From Longimicrobium sp. (GTDB taxonomy: Bacteria > Gemmatimonadota > Gemmatimonadetes > Longimicrobiales > Longimicrobiaceae), in assembly GCF_035474595.1 (NCBI RefSeq), contig NZ_DATIND010000048.1:1-41396 (forward strand): a stretch of DNA of 41,396 bases, in the 5' to 3' direction. The notes beneath the pieces are model-generated. The model saw only the letters and a program-made list of their open reading frames with translations. It had not been told where the DNA came from and ran no database searches. Position 1 is the stretch's first letter, and each line of letters opens with the position of its first letter. Made by a program: the position numbers and the translations under genes. Positions 1-8,344 of this stretch are shown here, one piece after another.

Positions 1-419
1 AAGTCGCAGCAACAACTACGGGAAGCCTCGCAAACTGCGCGAGGCTGATCCGCTCATTCTGTGGCATCAGCGCTCACGACCACTGTCCTTTCATCCTCCG
101 TGGTCGCGCGCAGCGCGGTGTTCGACTCAGGATGACGTCTCTCTGCGGGAGTCCTCTTTCTCATCGCATCTGCATGAGCGGCCACGGCGGGACGGGCATC
201 CACTGCCCGGACGTGCATGGAGAAATGGGGGATTCGAAGGCGATGAATCTTCATCTCTCCATCTAACCGAATCTCCCCAACTTCATCTCCCGAAACGAGT
301 TCCTGCATCTCCGACCGCGATCCGCGGGGGCGGGGCGGGGGACGGTATGGCGCCTGCCTTTCCGGGGGGTGCCCGACGCTCTCCCCGGACCGCATCCCGT
401 CCCCCGCCAGGTCGCTCCC
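1..419. other. Leader region before the 14-gene locus, no gene seen
   Basis: I see no convincing gene here; the long antisense frames are composition shadows. There is a short hairpin near 25-45 (GCCTCGC / GCGAGGC) without a T run. The 14-mer CTCAGGATGACGTC at 126-139 recurs in the inverted-repeat element at 35534-35547. The promoter of the downstream operon should lie here, but I cannot point to a convincing -35/-10 pair. Confidence 0.5.
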
Positions 420-2756
420 ATGGAAACGCAGATTGTGCCCTGCCGCGCCGAGATCTCGGACCGCTTTCCGGTGGCCTCGTTCGCCGTGAACGTGCCGCCG
501 GCGCGCTGCTTCGAGGTGGCGTGCGCAACGGACCCGCGCCTCTTCCACACCGACTGGCAGCGCTACCGCTCGCCCCGGAACTTCTACTCCAGCCGCTCCG
601 AGGGGCTCATGCGCGCGCCCGGCGGCCACACCGCCTGGTTCATCCCCCCCGAGCAGCTGCGCCGCTTCGCCGGGTCGCAGCGCATCTACTACGCGCTGGC
701 CACCTACGAGACCGCGTATGGCGGCTCGCCCGAGTTCTCCATCTCGCCCGACGGGCTGGAGCGCATCCCCTTCATCGGCGTGGCGGGCGACTTCACCGGG
801 CGCGGGCTGGACCGCTCGCGCCTGGGCATCCTCCCCCCGCCGCCCGACGCGTACGGCGCCGTGGACTCCGCCTCGCTCACCTGGGGCGGCGACGCGGCGC
901 TGGCCGCCTACCGCGCCGCCGAGGCCGCGCCCCGCCAGGGCGAAGACTACGACGACGGCTATCCGAAGGACCTGTGGCAGGACGGCGCGCCCGCCGGCGA
1001 GGGCCACATGGCCAGCCAGGCAGGGGTGGGGGATGGGTCGCACGACGCGGGTGCCGGCTGCAACGACGCGTACGGCGACGACGAGCACGTGGCCGCCTCC
1101 GGCTCCGCGCTTGCCGCCTCCGGCTCCGCGCTGAGCGACGCCGGCCCCGCCGACTCGGGGACGTGGGAGGCGGATGGAGACGAATCGGCCTCTGCCTGTG
1201 CCTATCCCCACTCCGCCGAAGGCCCGGCCGACTCGGGGACGTACGAGCCGTACGAGGAGGAGCCGGCCACCGCCTATTCCTATCCCCAGTCCGCCGAAGG
1301 CCCCGCCGACTCGGGGACGTACACGTACGACGACCCGTCGAGCCACGACGCCGGCTACGCGCACGGCACCTCGTCCGGCAAGTACGGCGAGGACGAGCCG
1401 CCCGCGTCCGACGGCTACGGCGGCGTCCACGGCGACGCGGAGGAGGACGACGACGATGCCGCGTACGGCGGCTACCCCGACGCGGCCGCGCTCTACGGCG
1501 CCGGCGCGGACGGGGACGAGGAGCTGGCCGGCGGCTACCAGGACGCCGCGGAGATCAACGCCTCCGGCGCCTCCGCCGGCGACGGATCGGGAGATGGCGA
1601 CGAGGAGCCGCCGTACGAGGACGGCGGCGGCTACGGCGGCGCGTACGGTCCCCCGTCGTTCGAGCCCGCGTACGGCTCCGTCTACGGCGGCGGCTACGAT
1701 CCGTCGGCGGAGGATTCCGAGGGCGGCGTCGCGGTCGCGGAGCCGGAGGTGGGCGCGGAGGCGCAGGGCACCGCGCAGCCCGCTTCGACGGGGCGCGACC
1801 CTGGCTACAGCGAGGAGGAGCCGGAAGACTCGCCGCTTCCCGTGGGCCACGCGGTGCAGGCGCTCGCGGTGGTTCCCCTCGACATCGCCGAGAAGGTGCG
1901 GATCCTCCGCGTGGTGGCGAAGGCCGAGAGCGGGGCGGACGGATACGCCGCCATCAACCCCGACAACGAGTACAACGATCCCCACCACCCGGCCTATCAC
2001 CGCACCCACATCGGCCTGAGCTGGGGGTTCATCCAGTTCACCCAGCGCAGCGGCTCGCTGGGGCGCGTGCTGCAGGCCGTGAAGCGCCGCGAGGACGCGC
2101 TGGGCGCCGCGCTCCCTGCCGAGCACCGCTTCGCCGCGCTGTTCGGACCCGCCTGGCAGGCGCTGCTCGACGTCACCTGCGCGCACGACGCCGAGGCCCG
2201 CGTGGCCGAGGTGGGCGGCAAGCCGCTGTGGCACCCGGAGTGGACGGCGCGCTTCCGCGCGGCGGGGCGGGTGCCGCACGTGACCTACGCGCAGAACGAG
2301 ATCGCCATCACCGACTACGTGGACCCGAGCCTCCGCGTGGCCCGCTGGCTGGGCTTCGACAACGCGCGCGCGCTGGCCATGCTGTGGGACCGCTGCATCC
2401 ACATGGGCATCGGCGGCGGCACCGCGTGGATCCTGCGCCACTGCGGCCCCGTGCGCACCGACGAGGAGCGCCGCGCCGCCCTGGCCGCGCTGGGGCACGC
2501 GGACCTCCGCGCCTTCCAGCAGAGCCAGGCGCCGGACCTGGGCGCCGACGGCCGCTGGGGCCCGCGCACGCACGCCGCGATGGTGGCCGCGCTGCGGGGC
2601 ATCGGCGCGCGCTCGCCGGTCACGATCCCCACCCGCGACGCCCTGCTGCAGCGGATGGTGGACGCCTCGGCGGGGACCGGCTTCCAACGCCGGCTGTCGG
2701 CGCTCCACGCGAACCGCGCGGACTTCGACGACGCCACGACCTACACGCTGGTCTGA
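420..2756 (+). CDS. Lysozyme-like peptidoglycan hydrolase with acidic repeat linker
   Basis: First gene of the locus, 778 residues from the ATG at 420; the frame opens further upstream but the METQIVP start begins the folded-looking sequence. Residues 1-180 form a globular domain of unknown function. Residues about 180-475 are an acidic, Gly/Tyr/Asp/Ser-rich linker with three imperfect GPADSGT repeats near 242-300. Residues about 485-690 look like a lysozyme or transglycosylase fold: KAESGADGYAAIN puts a candidate catalytic Glu at 503, and GLSWGFIQF resembles the GLMQI-type motif of that superfamily. Residues about 690-730 (LRAFQQ, then GADGRWGPRTHAAM) match a peptidoglycan-binding-1 repeat. 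There is no signal peptide, so export would be non-classical. The next gene starts 4 bases after the stop. The fold and the catalytic residue are inferred from motifs only. Confidence 0.7.
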   Translation: METQIVPCRAEISDRFPVASFAVNVPPARCFEVACATDPRLFHTDWQRYRSPRNFYSSRSEGLMRAPGGHTAWFIPPEQLRRFAGSQRIYYALATYETAYGGSPEFSISPDGLERIPFIGVAGDFTGRGLDRSRLGILPPPPDAYGAVDSASLTWGGDAALAAYRAAEAAPRQGEDYDDGYPKDLWQDGAPAGEGHMASQAGVGDGSHDAGAGCNDAYGDDEHVAASGSALAASGSALSDAGPADSGTWEADGDESASACAYPHSAEGPADSGTYEPYEEEPATAYSYPQSAEGPADSGTYTYDDPSSHDAGYAHGTSSGKYGEDEPPASDGYGGVHGDAEEDDDDAAYGGYPDAAALYGAGADGDEELAGGYQDAAEINASGASAGDGSGDGDEEPPYEDGGGYGGAYGPPSFEPAYGSVYGGGYDPSAEDSEGGVAVAEPEVGAEAQGTAQPASTGRDPGYSEEEPEDSPLPVGHAVQALAVVPLDIAEKVRILRVVAKAESGADGYAAINPDNEYNDPHHPAYHRTHIGLSWGFIQFTQRSGSLGRVLQAVKRREDALGAALPAEHRFAALFGPAWQALLDVTCAHDAEARVAEVGGKPLWHPEWTARFRAAGRVPHVTYAQNEIAITDYVDPSLRVARWLGFDNARALAMLWDRCIHMGIGGGTAWILRHCGPVRTDEERRAALAALGHADLRAFQQSQAPDLGADGRWGPRTHAAMVAALRGIGARSPVTIPTRDALLQRMVDASAGTGFQRRLSALHANRADFDDATTYTLV

Positions 2757-2760
2757 CGCG

Positions 2761-3882
2761 ATGAGCACACAGGCCGCGGCGGCCCTGGCAGCCACCCGCA
2801 GCATCCGCCAGTCCTCCGGCTACGCCGCGCTCGCGCACGGCGAGCGGCAGGCGCTGGAAGCCGACCTCCGCCGCATCGAATCGGCGCTGGCCCCCGCCGC
2901 GCTCGCGGCCGCGGCGGCGTACGATCCCTACGCCATGCCGCTGGAGACGCCGGCCGACCTGCAGCGCATGCAGCAGGGCGGCCTGGCCCCCGGCCAGCCG
3001 CAGCCGCAGCCGTCGCCAGCTCCCGCCGCGCCGCCGGCGCGCGCGGGGACGGAGACCATCGGCGAGCGGGCGCGGGCGGCGCTGGAGGCGGTGGACTTCC
3101 CGTCGTTCGTGGCCGAGCTGATCCACGGGACCTTCCAGGCCATCGTGGACGCCACCGCGCAGCAGATCCGCGAGTACGCCAAGCTGGTCTCGTCGCTCGC
3201 GCAGACGACCGAGCAGTTCGGGCGCGAGAACGTGAGCCCCAACCAGGTGCGCTTCGGGCTGGCCGAGCGCCACCCCGCGGACCTGGTGGTGGTCGTCCCC
3301 AGGGCGGGGGAGCGGGGAAGCCCCGCGCTGAAGCCGCGGAAGAAGGACGACGCCGGCTCTCCCGCCTGGCTCGCGGAATACGGGCTGGCCGGGCAGGAGC
3401 TGACCGCGGAATTGGCGGAAGGGGCGCTGCTGGAGGCCGGGCAGCGCAACATCGCCGAGGAGCGGATGCAGAACCTGGCGACCATGGTGCTGCTGGGGAT
3501 CAACCGCATCGTCATCCAGGACGGCCAGATCAAGGCGCGGCTGCAGTTCCACGCCAGCGCGCGCGAGAGCGTGAAGGCCGACGTGGCGGACGTCGGCGCC
3601 GCCATCCAGGGCGGGATCGCCGGGCGCGACGCCGGGTCGCAGGGCGCGGTGATGACCAAGGTCTCCACCGTATCGGTGAACGCGCAGGCCGACGTGGCCA
3701 TCAAGGCCAACCTCGTCGGGGAAGTCGCCATCCGCTTCCGCAGCGAGACCTTCAACCTGGAGCGCTTCGCCGATTCGCAGGCCATCGAGCTGATCAACCG
3801 CCACAGCCGCCTGCAGCGCCCGGGCGAGGCCGCCCCGGCCGCGCCGCGCCCCGCCGCCGCTCCGGCCGGGGGTGCGCCGTGA
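2761..3882 (+). CDS. Paralogue A of the five-member VDFP/GINRIV family
   Basis: A 373-residue protein of unknown function and the first of five paralogues in this locus. It has an N-terminal helical segment (1-50), then a Pro/Ala/Gln-rich linker. The VDFPSFVAELI block (111-121) continues into a long predicted helix up to about 155. GINRIVIQDG (246-255) begins a beta-looking C-terminal domain, which ends in GEVAIRFRSETFNLERF. The last 25 residues are Ala/Pro-rich. It is the most divergent copy after E: IQDGQIKARLQF replaces the usual VTDGxINAKxxF. The C-terminal half reminds me of DUF2589, but I could not test that. It has no signal peptide or membrane span. It sits 4 bases after the lysozyme-like gene and overlaps the next gene by 4 bases, so the genes are probably co-translated. 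Confidence 0.7.
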   Translation: MSTQAAAALAATRSIRQSSGYAALAHGERQALEADLRRIESALAPAALAAAAAYDPYAMPLETPADLQRMQQGGLAPGQPQPQPSPAPAAPPARAGTETIGERARAALEAVDFPSFVAELIHGTFQAIVDATAQQIREYAKLVSSLAQTTEQFGRENVSPNQVRFGLAERHPADLVVVVPRAGERGSPALKPRKKDDAGSPAWLAEYGLAGQELTAELAEGALLEAGQRNIAEERMQNLATMVLLGINRIVIQDGQIKARLQFHASARESVKADVADVGAAIQGGIAGRDAGSQGAVMTKVSTVSVNAQADVAIKANLVGEVAIRFRSETFNLERFADSQAIELINRHSRLQRPGEAAPAAPRPAAAPAGGAP

Positions 3883-4115
3883 CCCGCGTGGAAGAGCTCA
3901 TCACGCATCTGGCCGGCGCCTTCGCCGGCGAGCACCCCGAGGTTCCCGGGCTGGGGATCGAGGTCACCGAGGTGCGCATGGACCTGCCCATCGAGGCCCG
4001 CATCGTCCGCGGCGGCGAGGTGGAGATGTCGCTCCCGCGCGGGATGCTGCGCACCGGCTTCGGCGGGCTTCCGCTGGGGCGGCTCCGCCTCCTGCTGGTG
4101 AGCGGGGAACCGTGA
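3879..4115 (+). CDS. Small acidic/beta protein, unknown, coupled to adaptor
   Basis: A 78-residue protein with a GTG start overlapping the stop of the preceding gene (GTGA), while its own stop overlaps the GTG of the following gene. One short helix (VEELITHLAGAF) is followed by strands such as GIEVTEVRMDLPIEARIV and GEVEMSLPRG. The I-x-V-x-x-V-x-M-D-L-P-I-E pattern resembles the strand core of the Trypco2-like domain in the next protein, so it may be a minimal relative; this is a weak, by-eye similarity. The coupling on both sides argues that it is a real gene whose product is needed in stoichiometry with its neighbours. I do not recognise a named family. Confidence 0.55.
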   Translation: MTRVEELITHLAGAFAGEHPEVPGLGIEVTEVRMDLPIEARIVRGGEVEMSLPRGMLRTGFGGLPLGRLRLLLVSGEP

Positions 4116-4969
4116 ACGGCCAGGCGCCGCGCGGCGGACGCGCGTTCCCGGTCGAGGAGTTCGTGCAGGCGCTCTCGGCGCAGCTGGACCGCGCGCAGGA
4201 CGGGCTGGCGCTGAAGGCCCGCACCGGGCGGCCGCTGACCTTCGCCATCAAGGACCTGAGCATCGACCTGCGGGTGTTCTGGGAATCGGACGCCGCGGGG
4301 CGCGTGCTGGTCCGCCACGCCGGGCCCAACGAGGAAGGCGCCAGCACCGTGCACCTGAACTTCACCACGATCACCAAGGAGATGGTGGAAGAGAACACCT
4401 TCTCCCTGGGGATGGACGAGGACCCGCGCGGGCTGCAGGACCTCCCCGGCGAGCAGGGCTTCAGCGAGCAGGACCGGCGCCGGCTGGAGATGATCGGCGT
4501 GCGTACGGTGGGCCAGCTGCGGCGCCTCTCGTCCGAGACCGACAGCAAGACGGTGGAGACCTTCGCGGGAGTGCCCATGATGCGCCTGCAGGCGGCGCTG
4601 CTGCAGGCCGCCCGCCCCTCCGTGACCGGCGTGGAGCCGGTGCGCCGCAACGGCAAGCAGCTGCTGCGCGTGCGCGGCGCCAACCTCGACAGCGACGAGG
4701 CGCTCGAGGTCCGCCTCTCCGGCGAGGCGGTGGAGGTGCTCGAATCGACCCCCACCTCGCTCCTGGTGCGCCCGATGTCGCACCACCGCGAGGGGCGCGT
4801 GGAGGTGAGCGTGGGCGGGGCGATGGCGACGGGGTTCTACGACCTGCCGGCGGACTTCCGCGCCCCCGCGGAGCTGCGCGACCCGGGCGCCGCGATCCGG
4901 CACGCGGGCGAGACCTTGGCGGTGCCGCTGATGGCGGTGCCCGCCGGAAACGGAGCGGAGCATGATTGA
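4112..4969 (+). CDS. Trypco2-like / helix-hairpin-helix / IPT-TIG adaptor protein
   Basis: 285 residues from a GTG at 4112; the open frame extends upstream, but that part is out-of-frame shadow of two other genes. Residues 12-95 (FPVEEFVQALSAQL, LTFAIKDLSIDLRVFW, then STVHLNFTTI) look like the trypsin-co-occurring domain Trypco2, which in published conflict-system analyses accompanies peptidases. Residues about 117-168 (IGVRTVGQLRRLS, then FAGVPMMRLQAALLQAA) look like tandem helix-hairpin-helix units. Residues about 170-245 (SVTGVEPVRRNGKQLLRVRG) are an IPT/TIG beta-sandwich. This suggests a non-enzymatic adaptor. The next gene, a subtilisin, starts 8 bases before this stop, so adaptor and protease are probably made together. 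The domain calls are by eye. Confidence 0.65.
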   Translation: MNGQAPRGGRAFPVEEFVQALSAQLDRAQDGLALKARTGRPLTFAIKDLSIDLRVFWESDAAGRVLVRHAGPNEEGASTVHLNFTTITKEMVEENTFSLGMDEDPRGLQDLPGEQGFSEQDRRRLEMIGVRTVGQLRRLSSETDSKTVETFAGVPMMRLQAALLQAARPSVTGVEPVRRNGKQLLRVRGANLDSDEALEVRLSGEAVEVLESTPTSLLVRPMSHHREGRVEVSVGGAMATGFYDLPADFRAPAELRDPGAAIRHAGETLAVPLMAVPAGNGAEHD

Positions 4970-6446
4970 CCAGGCACCGGACCGCCCCTGGGCTCCCGAG
5001 CGGAGCCGGCAGGCGCTGCGCGGCCGAGTCCTGGTCCGCGTGGCCCCGGGCGAGGCCCCCGAGCGCGTCCCCCACCGCGCCGACGTGGCCGCGGGGCTCG
5101 CGGTCGCCCCGCTCTCGTTCGACGGCGGGCACCTGGACCGCGCGGTGAAGCGCTTCTCCCCCGCGCTCCGCGTGGTCCGCGCCTTCGCGCCGGCCGCGCG
5201 CATCGGCAACCCCGGCGCGCGCGAGCACCGCTGGAGCGACCTGGAGCACGAGACCGGCCTCGCGCGGATGTTCCGCATCGACGTCGATCCCGAGGCGGAC
5301 CTGGTCGCGCTGATCGACCACGTGGGGGGCCTGAGCGTGATCGAGTCCGTCAGCCCCGTCTACCTCGCCGTCACCCCGTTCCGCATTTCGGTGGAGCGAT
5401 ACGGCGCCCCGCGGCCGGTGCCCAAGGATCCGTGGTACGCGCACCGGATGATCCACGCCGCCGAGGCGCTGGCGATGGAGCCGGGCGACAGCGCGCTCAT
5501 CCTGGCCGTCGTGGACAGCGGGATCGATCTCCATCACCCCGAGCTGGAAGGCGCGCTGCGGCCGGGGTTCGACACCGTGGATCTCCCCGACGACCAGGTG
5601 CCGCGGACGATGCGGCTGGTGGGCGACTTCTCGCGCCCCGACAAGTCGCCCCAGGACGAGGTGGGGCACGGCACCGCCTGCGCCGGGATCATCGCCGCGA
5701 AGGGCGAGCGGCTGCCGAAGGGGATCGGCGGGGCGGTGCGGGTGATGCCCGCGCGCGCGCTGGCCGGGGCGCAGATGGTGGGGCGGGAGACGAAGACGGC
5801 GATGGGAAGCCTGATGGACATCGACCTGGCCGTGAAGATGGCGGTCGATCTGGGCGCCCGCGTGCTGAACCTCTCCTTCGGCACCCCCGAGAGCTCGCTG
5901 CGCGAGCGCGACCCCCGTCCCCACAAGGAGATCGTCGATTATGCCAGACGGCGGGGATGCATCCTGGTCGCCGCCTCGGGCAACAGCGGGAGCACCGCGC
6001 GCTACTACCCGGCGTGCCTGGACGGCGTCATCGCCGTGGGCGCGGTCGGCCCCGATCAGCATCCGACCGACTTCACCACCCGCGGCGACCACGTGGACCT
6101 GTGCGCCCCGGGGGAGAGCATCCCGTCGACGGCCGTCGGCGGATACCAGCTGAACACCGGGACGTCGTTCGCCTCGCCGCTGGTGGCGGGGGTGGCGGCG
6201 CTGGTGGCCGCGCGGTCGGCGCGCTACAGCGAGCCGATCGGCGGCGAGGAAGTGCGCGAGCTGCTGAAGCGCACCGCCCGCCCCTTCCCCCGCGGCGCCG
6301 ACGCCGCCGGGTGCGGGGCGGGGATCCTGGACGCCCGCGCGGCCGTGGAGGCGCTGGAGCGCGACCTGTCGGCCGGCGACGGCGAAGGGCACGCCGCCCG
6401 CCCCGCGCCGGTGCGCGAGCCCTCCCCGGCGGCGCGCTCGCCGTAG
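4962..6446 (+). CDS. Subtilisin-like serine protease (peptidase S8)
   Basis: A 494-residue protease with a complete catalytic set: Asp185 in LAVVDSGIDLHHPEL, His236 in GHGTACAGIIAA, oxyanion Asn341 in VAASGNSGS and Ser402 in GTSFASPLVAGVAAL. Residues 1-160 are an N-terminal extension that could act as a propeptide or docking region. There is no signal peptide, which is unusual for S8 enzymes and fits an intracellular or cluster-specific role. The start ATG at 4962 has GGAG just upstream and overlaps the stop of the Trypco2-like gene by 8 bases. The protease could mature or trigger the surrounding proteins, but its substrate is not shown by the sequence. The family call is secure; the role is inference. 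Confidence 0.95.
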   Translation: MIDQAPDRPWAPERSRQALRGRVLVRVAPGEAPERVPHRADVAAGLAVAPLSFDGGHLDRAVKRFSPALRVVRAFAPAARIGNPGAREHRWSDLEHETGLARMFRIDVDPEADLVALIDHVGGLSVIESVSPVYLAVTPFRISVERYGAPRPVPKDPWYAHRMIHAAEALAMEPGDSALILAVVDSGIDLHHPELEGALRPGFDTVDLPDDQVPRTMRLVGDFSRPDKSPQDEVGHGTACAGIIAAKGERLPKGIGGAVRVMPARALAGAQMVGRETKTAMGSLMDIDLAVKMAVDLGARVLNLSFGTPESSLRERDPRPHKEIVDYARRRGCILVAASGNSGSTARYYPACLDGVIAVGAVGPDQHPTDFTTRGDHVDLCAPGESIPSTAVGGYQLNTGTSFASPLVAGVAALVAARSARYSEPIGGEEVRELLKRTARPFPRGADAAGCGAGILDARAAVEALERDLSAGDGEGHAARPAPVREPSPAARSP

Positions 6447-6525
6447 CGCGCCGCACCCCGAGCCGTCTCCCGCTGAACGTCACCCGACGACAACGACAAC
6501 TTCCCGGACAGGAGGAACCCCTGCC

Positions 6526-8187
6526 ATGGCCGCCGCGACCCCGACCCCCACGCAGTGCATCGAGCACTACCCGGACATCTTCACCCCCGTACCGGCCAGC
6601 GAAAAGCCGGGCCCGGGCGGCGTGAAGCCCACCGAGGCCGAGAACAGGCGCCACCAGGTCCTGTACTCCGCCGTCCTCTTCCTGCTGCGGAAGGACTTCT
6701 CGTTCGATTCCGACCGCAGCGCCACCGTTCGCGCCAGGGACTTCCCCAGCGGCTTCGGCAAGAAGGGGACGTCGCCGCACGCGCGGACCTACGACGACCT
6801 GCTGCTGGACGAGAAGGTGCTGTTCGCCTCGGTCTACGGCATCCTCCTCTCCCGCAACCTGGGCGACCCGTCGCTGGGGCGCGCGGCCACGGGAAGCCCG
6901 GGGCCCAACGACATCTTCGTTCCCCCCGCGGAATCGGACGGCGAGATCGTGCTGATCGTGGAGCGCTTCGTGGAGGCGGTGACCGACGCGGTGAAGCGCT
7001 TCAACTCCAATCGCGCGCTCTTCCGCGAGGTGTTCCGCGTGCTGCTGGAGGAGGGGAAGAAGACGGAGGACGCCGAGGAGACCACGCTGCAGACGCGGCT
7101 GCTGGCCGAGGTGGCCGGACGCCTGATCGAGGACCGCATCAGCGCCGACAACCCGCAGATCCGCCGCTTCGTGGTGACCGCGCTCACGCAGGCGCTCAGC
7201 AGCCGCGTGGACGGCAGTGCCAGCGACATCGACATCCGCGACATCGACCTGGAGGCGGGGACCGCGGTGGACATCGTGGCCGCCAACGTGATCGCCGTCG
7301 CCGGCCTCTACCGCGCGGCCATGCTGGAGGAGATGAAGCTGTTCGCGGTGGCCGACAAGGTGGCCGAGCACTTCACCATCGGCATGATCCCCATCTCGCG
7401 CGGGCCGGCGGGCGACCGGCTGTTCACCTGGATCCGCGGGGCGCCCGACCGCTTCACCGAGGTGGAGCGCCGGTCCATCTACGGCCGCGTGCTGGGGCTG
7501 GCGCAGGGGAACGCGCAGAACCTGCTGCCCAACCGCGAGTTCAGCGACCTGTGGATCCGCTTCCTCTCCATCGTGAGCGTGCTGAACCGCGAGGTGGTGA
7601 CCACCATGCCCAAGTCGGCCACGGCCGAGCAGGCGCTGAAGTCGGCGCGCGACCTGGCGGTGAACCTGAGCCTGCACGGCTTCGGCGTGGCGCACTTCGC
7701 CGCGGTGGAGACGCAGCAGCTCCTGCAGCAGGTGCTGGACATGCTGCAGCAGGCCGAGATCCTCTCGGCTTACGGCACCAGCGACTACCTGCAGCTGGTG
7801 GACCGCCTGAGCGGGATGTACCTGGGCGGCAGCGTGAACACGGTGCGCTACCGCACCATGGCGCAGGCCGGCTTCAACATCATGCGCTTCCTGGCCGAGC
7901 ACGCGCCGCAGCTGTCGTCGAGCAGCGCGGTGGCGAGCGCCGCGCTCTTCGCCGACCCGCTGCTGGTGGACAACGTGGAGCGCTGGCTGGCCGTCACCGG
8001 CACCCCCGACGCCAGCGTGCAGAAGTACACCGACCCGGTCGACCTGAAGTCGCAGCCCACCATTCCCGCCTTCGCGCCCATGTCGGGGCTGGGGATGAAC
8101 GGCGGCGGCGACCGCGCGGCGGTGGTCAGGAACGCGCTGGAGCAGGTGGGTCTGGGCGGGGCGCTCCCCGCCGTCCCGCAGATCTGA
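6526..8187 (+). CDS. Helical protein H1, unknown family (homologue of H2)
   Basis: A 553-residue, almost entirely helical protein with no recognised domain. AGGAGGA lies about 8 bases before the ATG, the best ribosome binding site in this locus. The C-terminal half, from RFTEVERRSIYGRVLG at residue 309, matches the 288-residue protein encoded at 13190: the two share RFT-x-x-ER-x-x-x-x-GRVLG, then LxxxGxGxAxFAAxxxxxQ, then QAGxxIxxxxAxEAPxL. The N-terminal half carries a conspicuous acidic stretch (SASDIDIRDIDLEAGTAVDIV). There is no signal peptide or clear membrane helix. It starts a second sub-block of the locus, 79 bases after the protease gene. A structural or scaffold role is possible but not shown. 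Confidence 0.7.
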   Translation: MAAATPTPTQCIEHYPDIFTPVPASEKPGPGGVKPTEAENRRHQVLYSAVLFLLRKDFSFDSDRSATVRARDFPSGFGKKGTSPHARTYDDLLLDEKVLFASVYGILLSRNLGDPSLGRAATGSPGPNDIFVPPAESDGEIVLIVERFVEAVTDAVKRFNSNRALFREVFRVLLEEGKKTEDAEETTLQTRLLAEVAGRLIEDRISADNPQIRRFVVTALTQALSSRVDGSASDIDIRDIDLEAGTAVDIVAANVIAVAGLYRAAMLEEMKLFAVADKVAEHFTIGMIPISRGPAGDRLFTWIRGAPDRFTEVERRSIYGRVLGLAQGNAQNLLPNREFSDLWIRFLSIVSVLNREVVTTMPKSATAEQALKSARDLAVNLSLHGFGVAHFAAVETQQLLQQVLDMLQQAEILSAYGTSDYLQLVDRLSGMYLGGSVNTVRYRTMAQAGFNIMRFLAEHAPQLSSSSAVASAALFADPLLVDNVERWLAVTGTPDASVQKYTDPVDLKSQPTIPAFAPMSGLGMNGGGDRAAVVRNALEQVGLGGALPAVPQI

Positions 8188-8192
8188 GCCGG

Positions 8193-8306
8193 AGTGCCAA
8201 GTGCCAAGTGCCAAGTGCCAAGTACCAAGTACTCAGGACTTAGGGCTCACCACTACGCACCAGGCACTAGGCACTAGGACTAGGCACTAGGCACTAGGCA
8301 CTAGGA
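8193..8306. repeat. Heptameric tandem repeats in opposed orientation
   Basis: Four AGTGCCA units run at 8193-8222. After a short spacer, several GGCACTA units run at 8262-8305, some shortened. The second block is close to the reverse complement of the first, so the RNA or a single strand could fold into a long hairpin. A related block is at 24040-24131. It lies between H1 and the next gene and could be an attenuator, a partial terminator or neutral repeat sequence. Confidence 0.8.
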
Positions 8307-8344
8307 ACCCAGCACTCCCCAACCCACGGCCTTCGAGGACCAAG

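Noticed and set aside
54-2804. Long antisense open frame (916 codons) on the - strand and an 805-codon frame at 347-2764
   Set aside because: Both are Arg/Gly/Ala/His-rich shadows of the lysozyme-like gene; in very G+C-rich DNA stop codons are rare in the other frames, and no domain is visible in them.
8193-8306. CRISPR-like repeat array
   Set aside because: Units are 7 bp without spacers and no cas gene is nearby.
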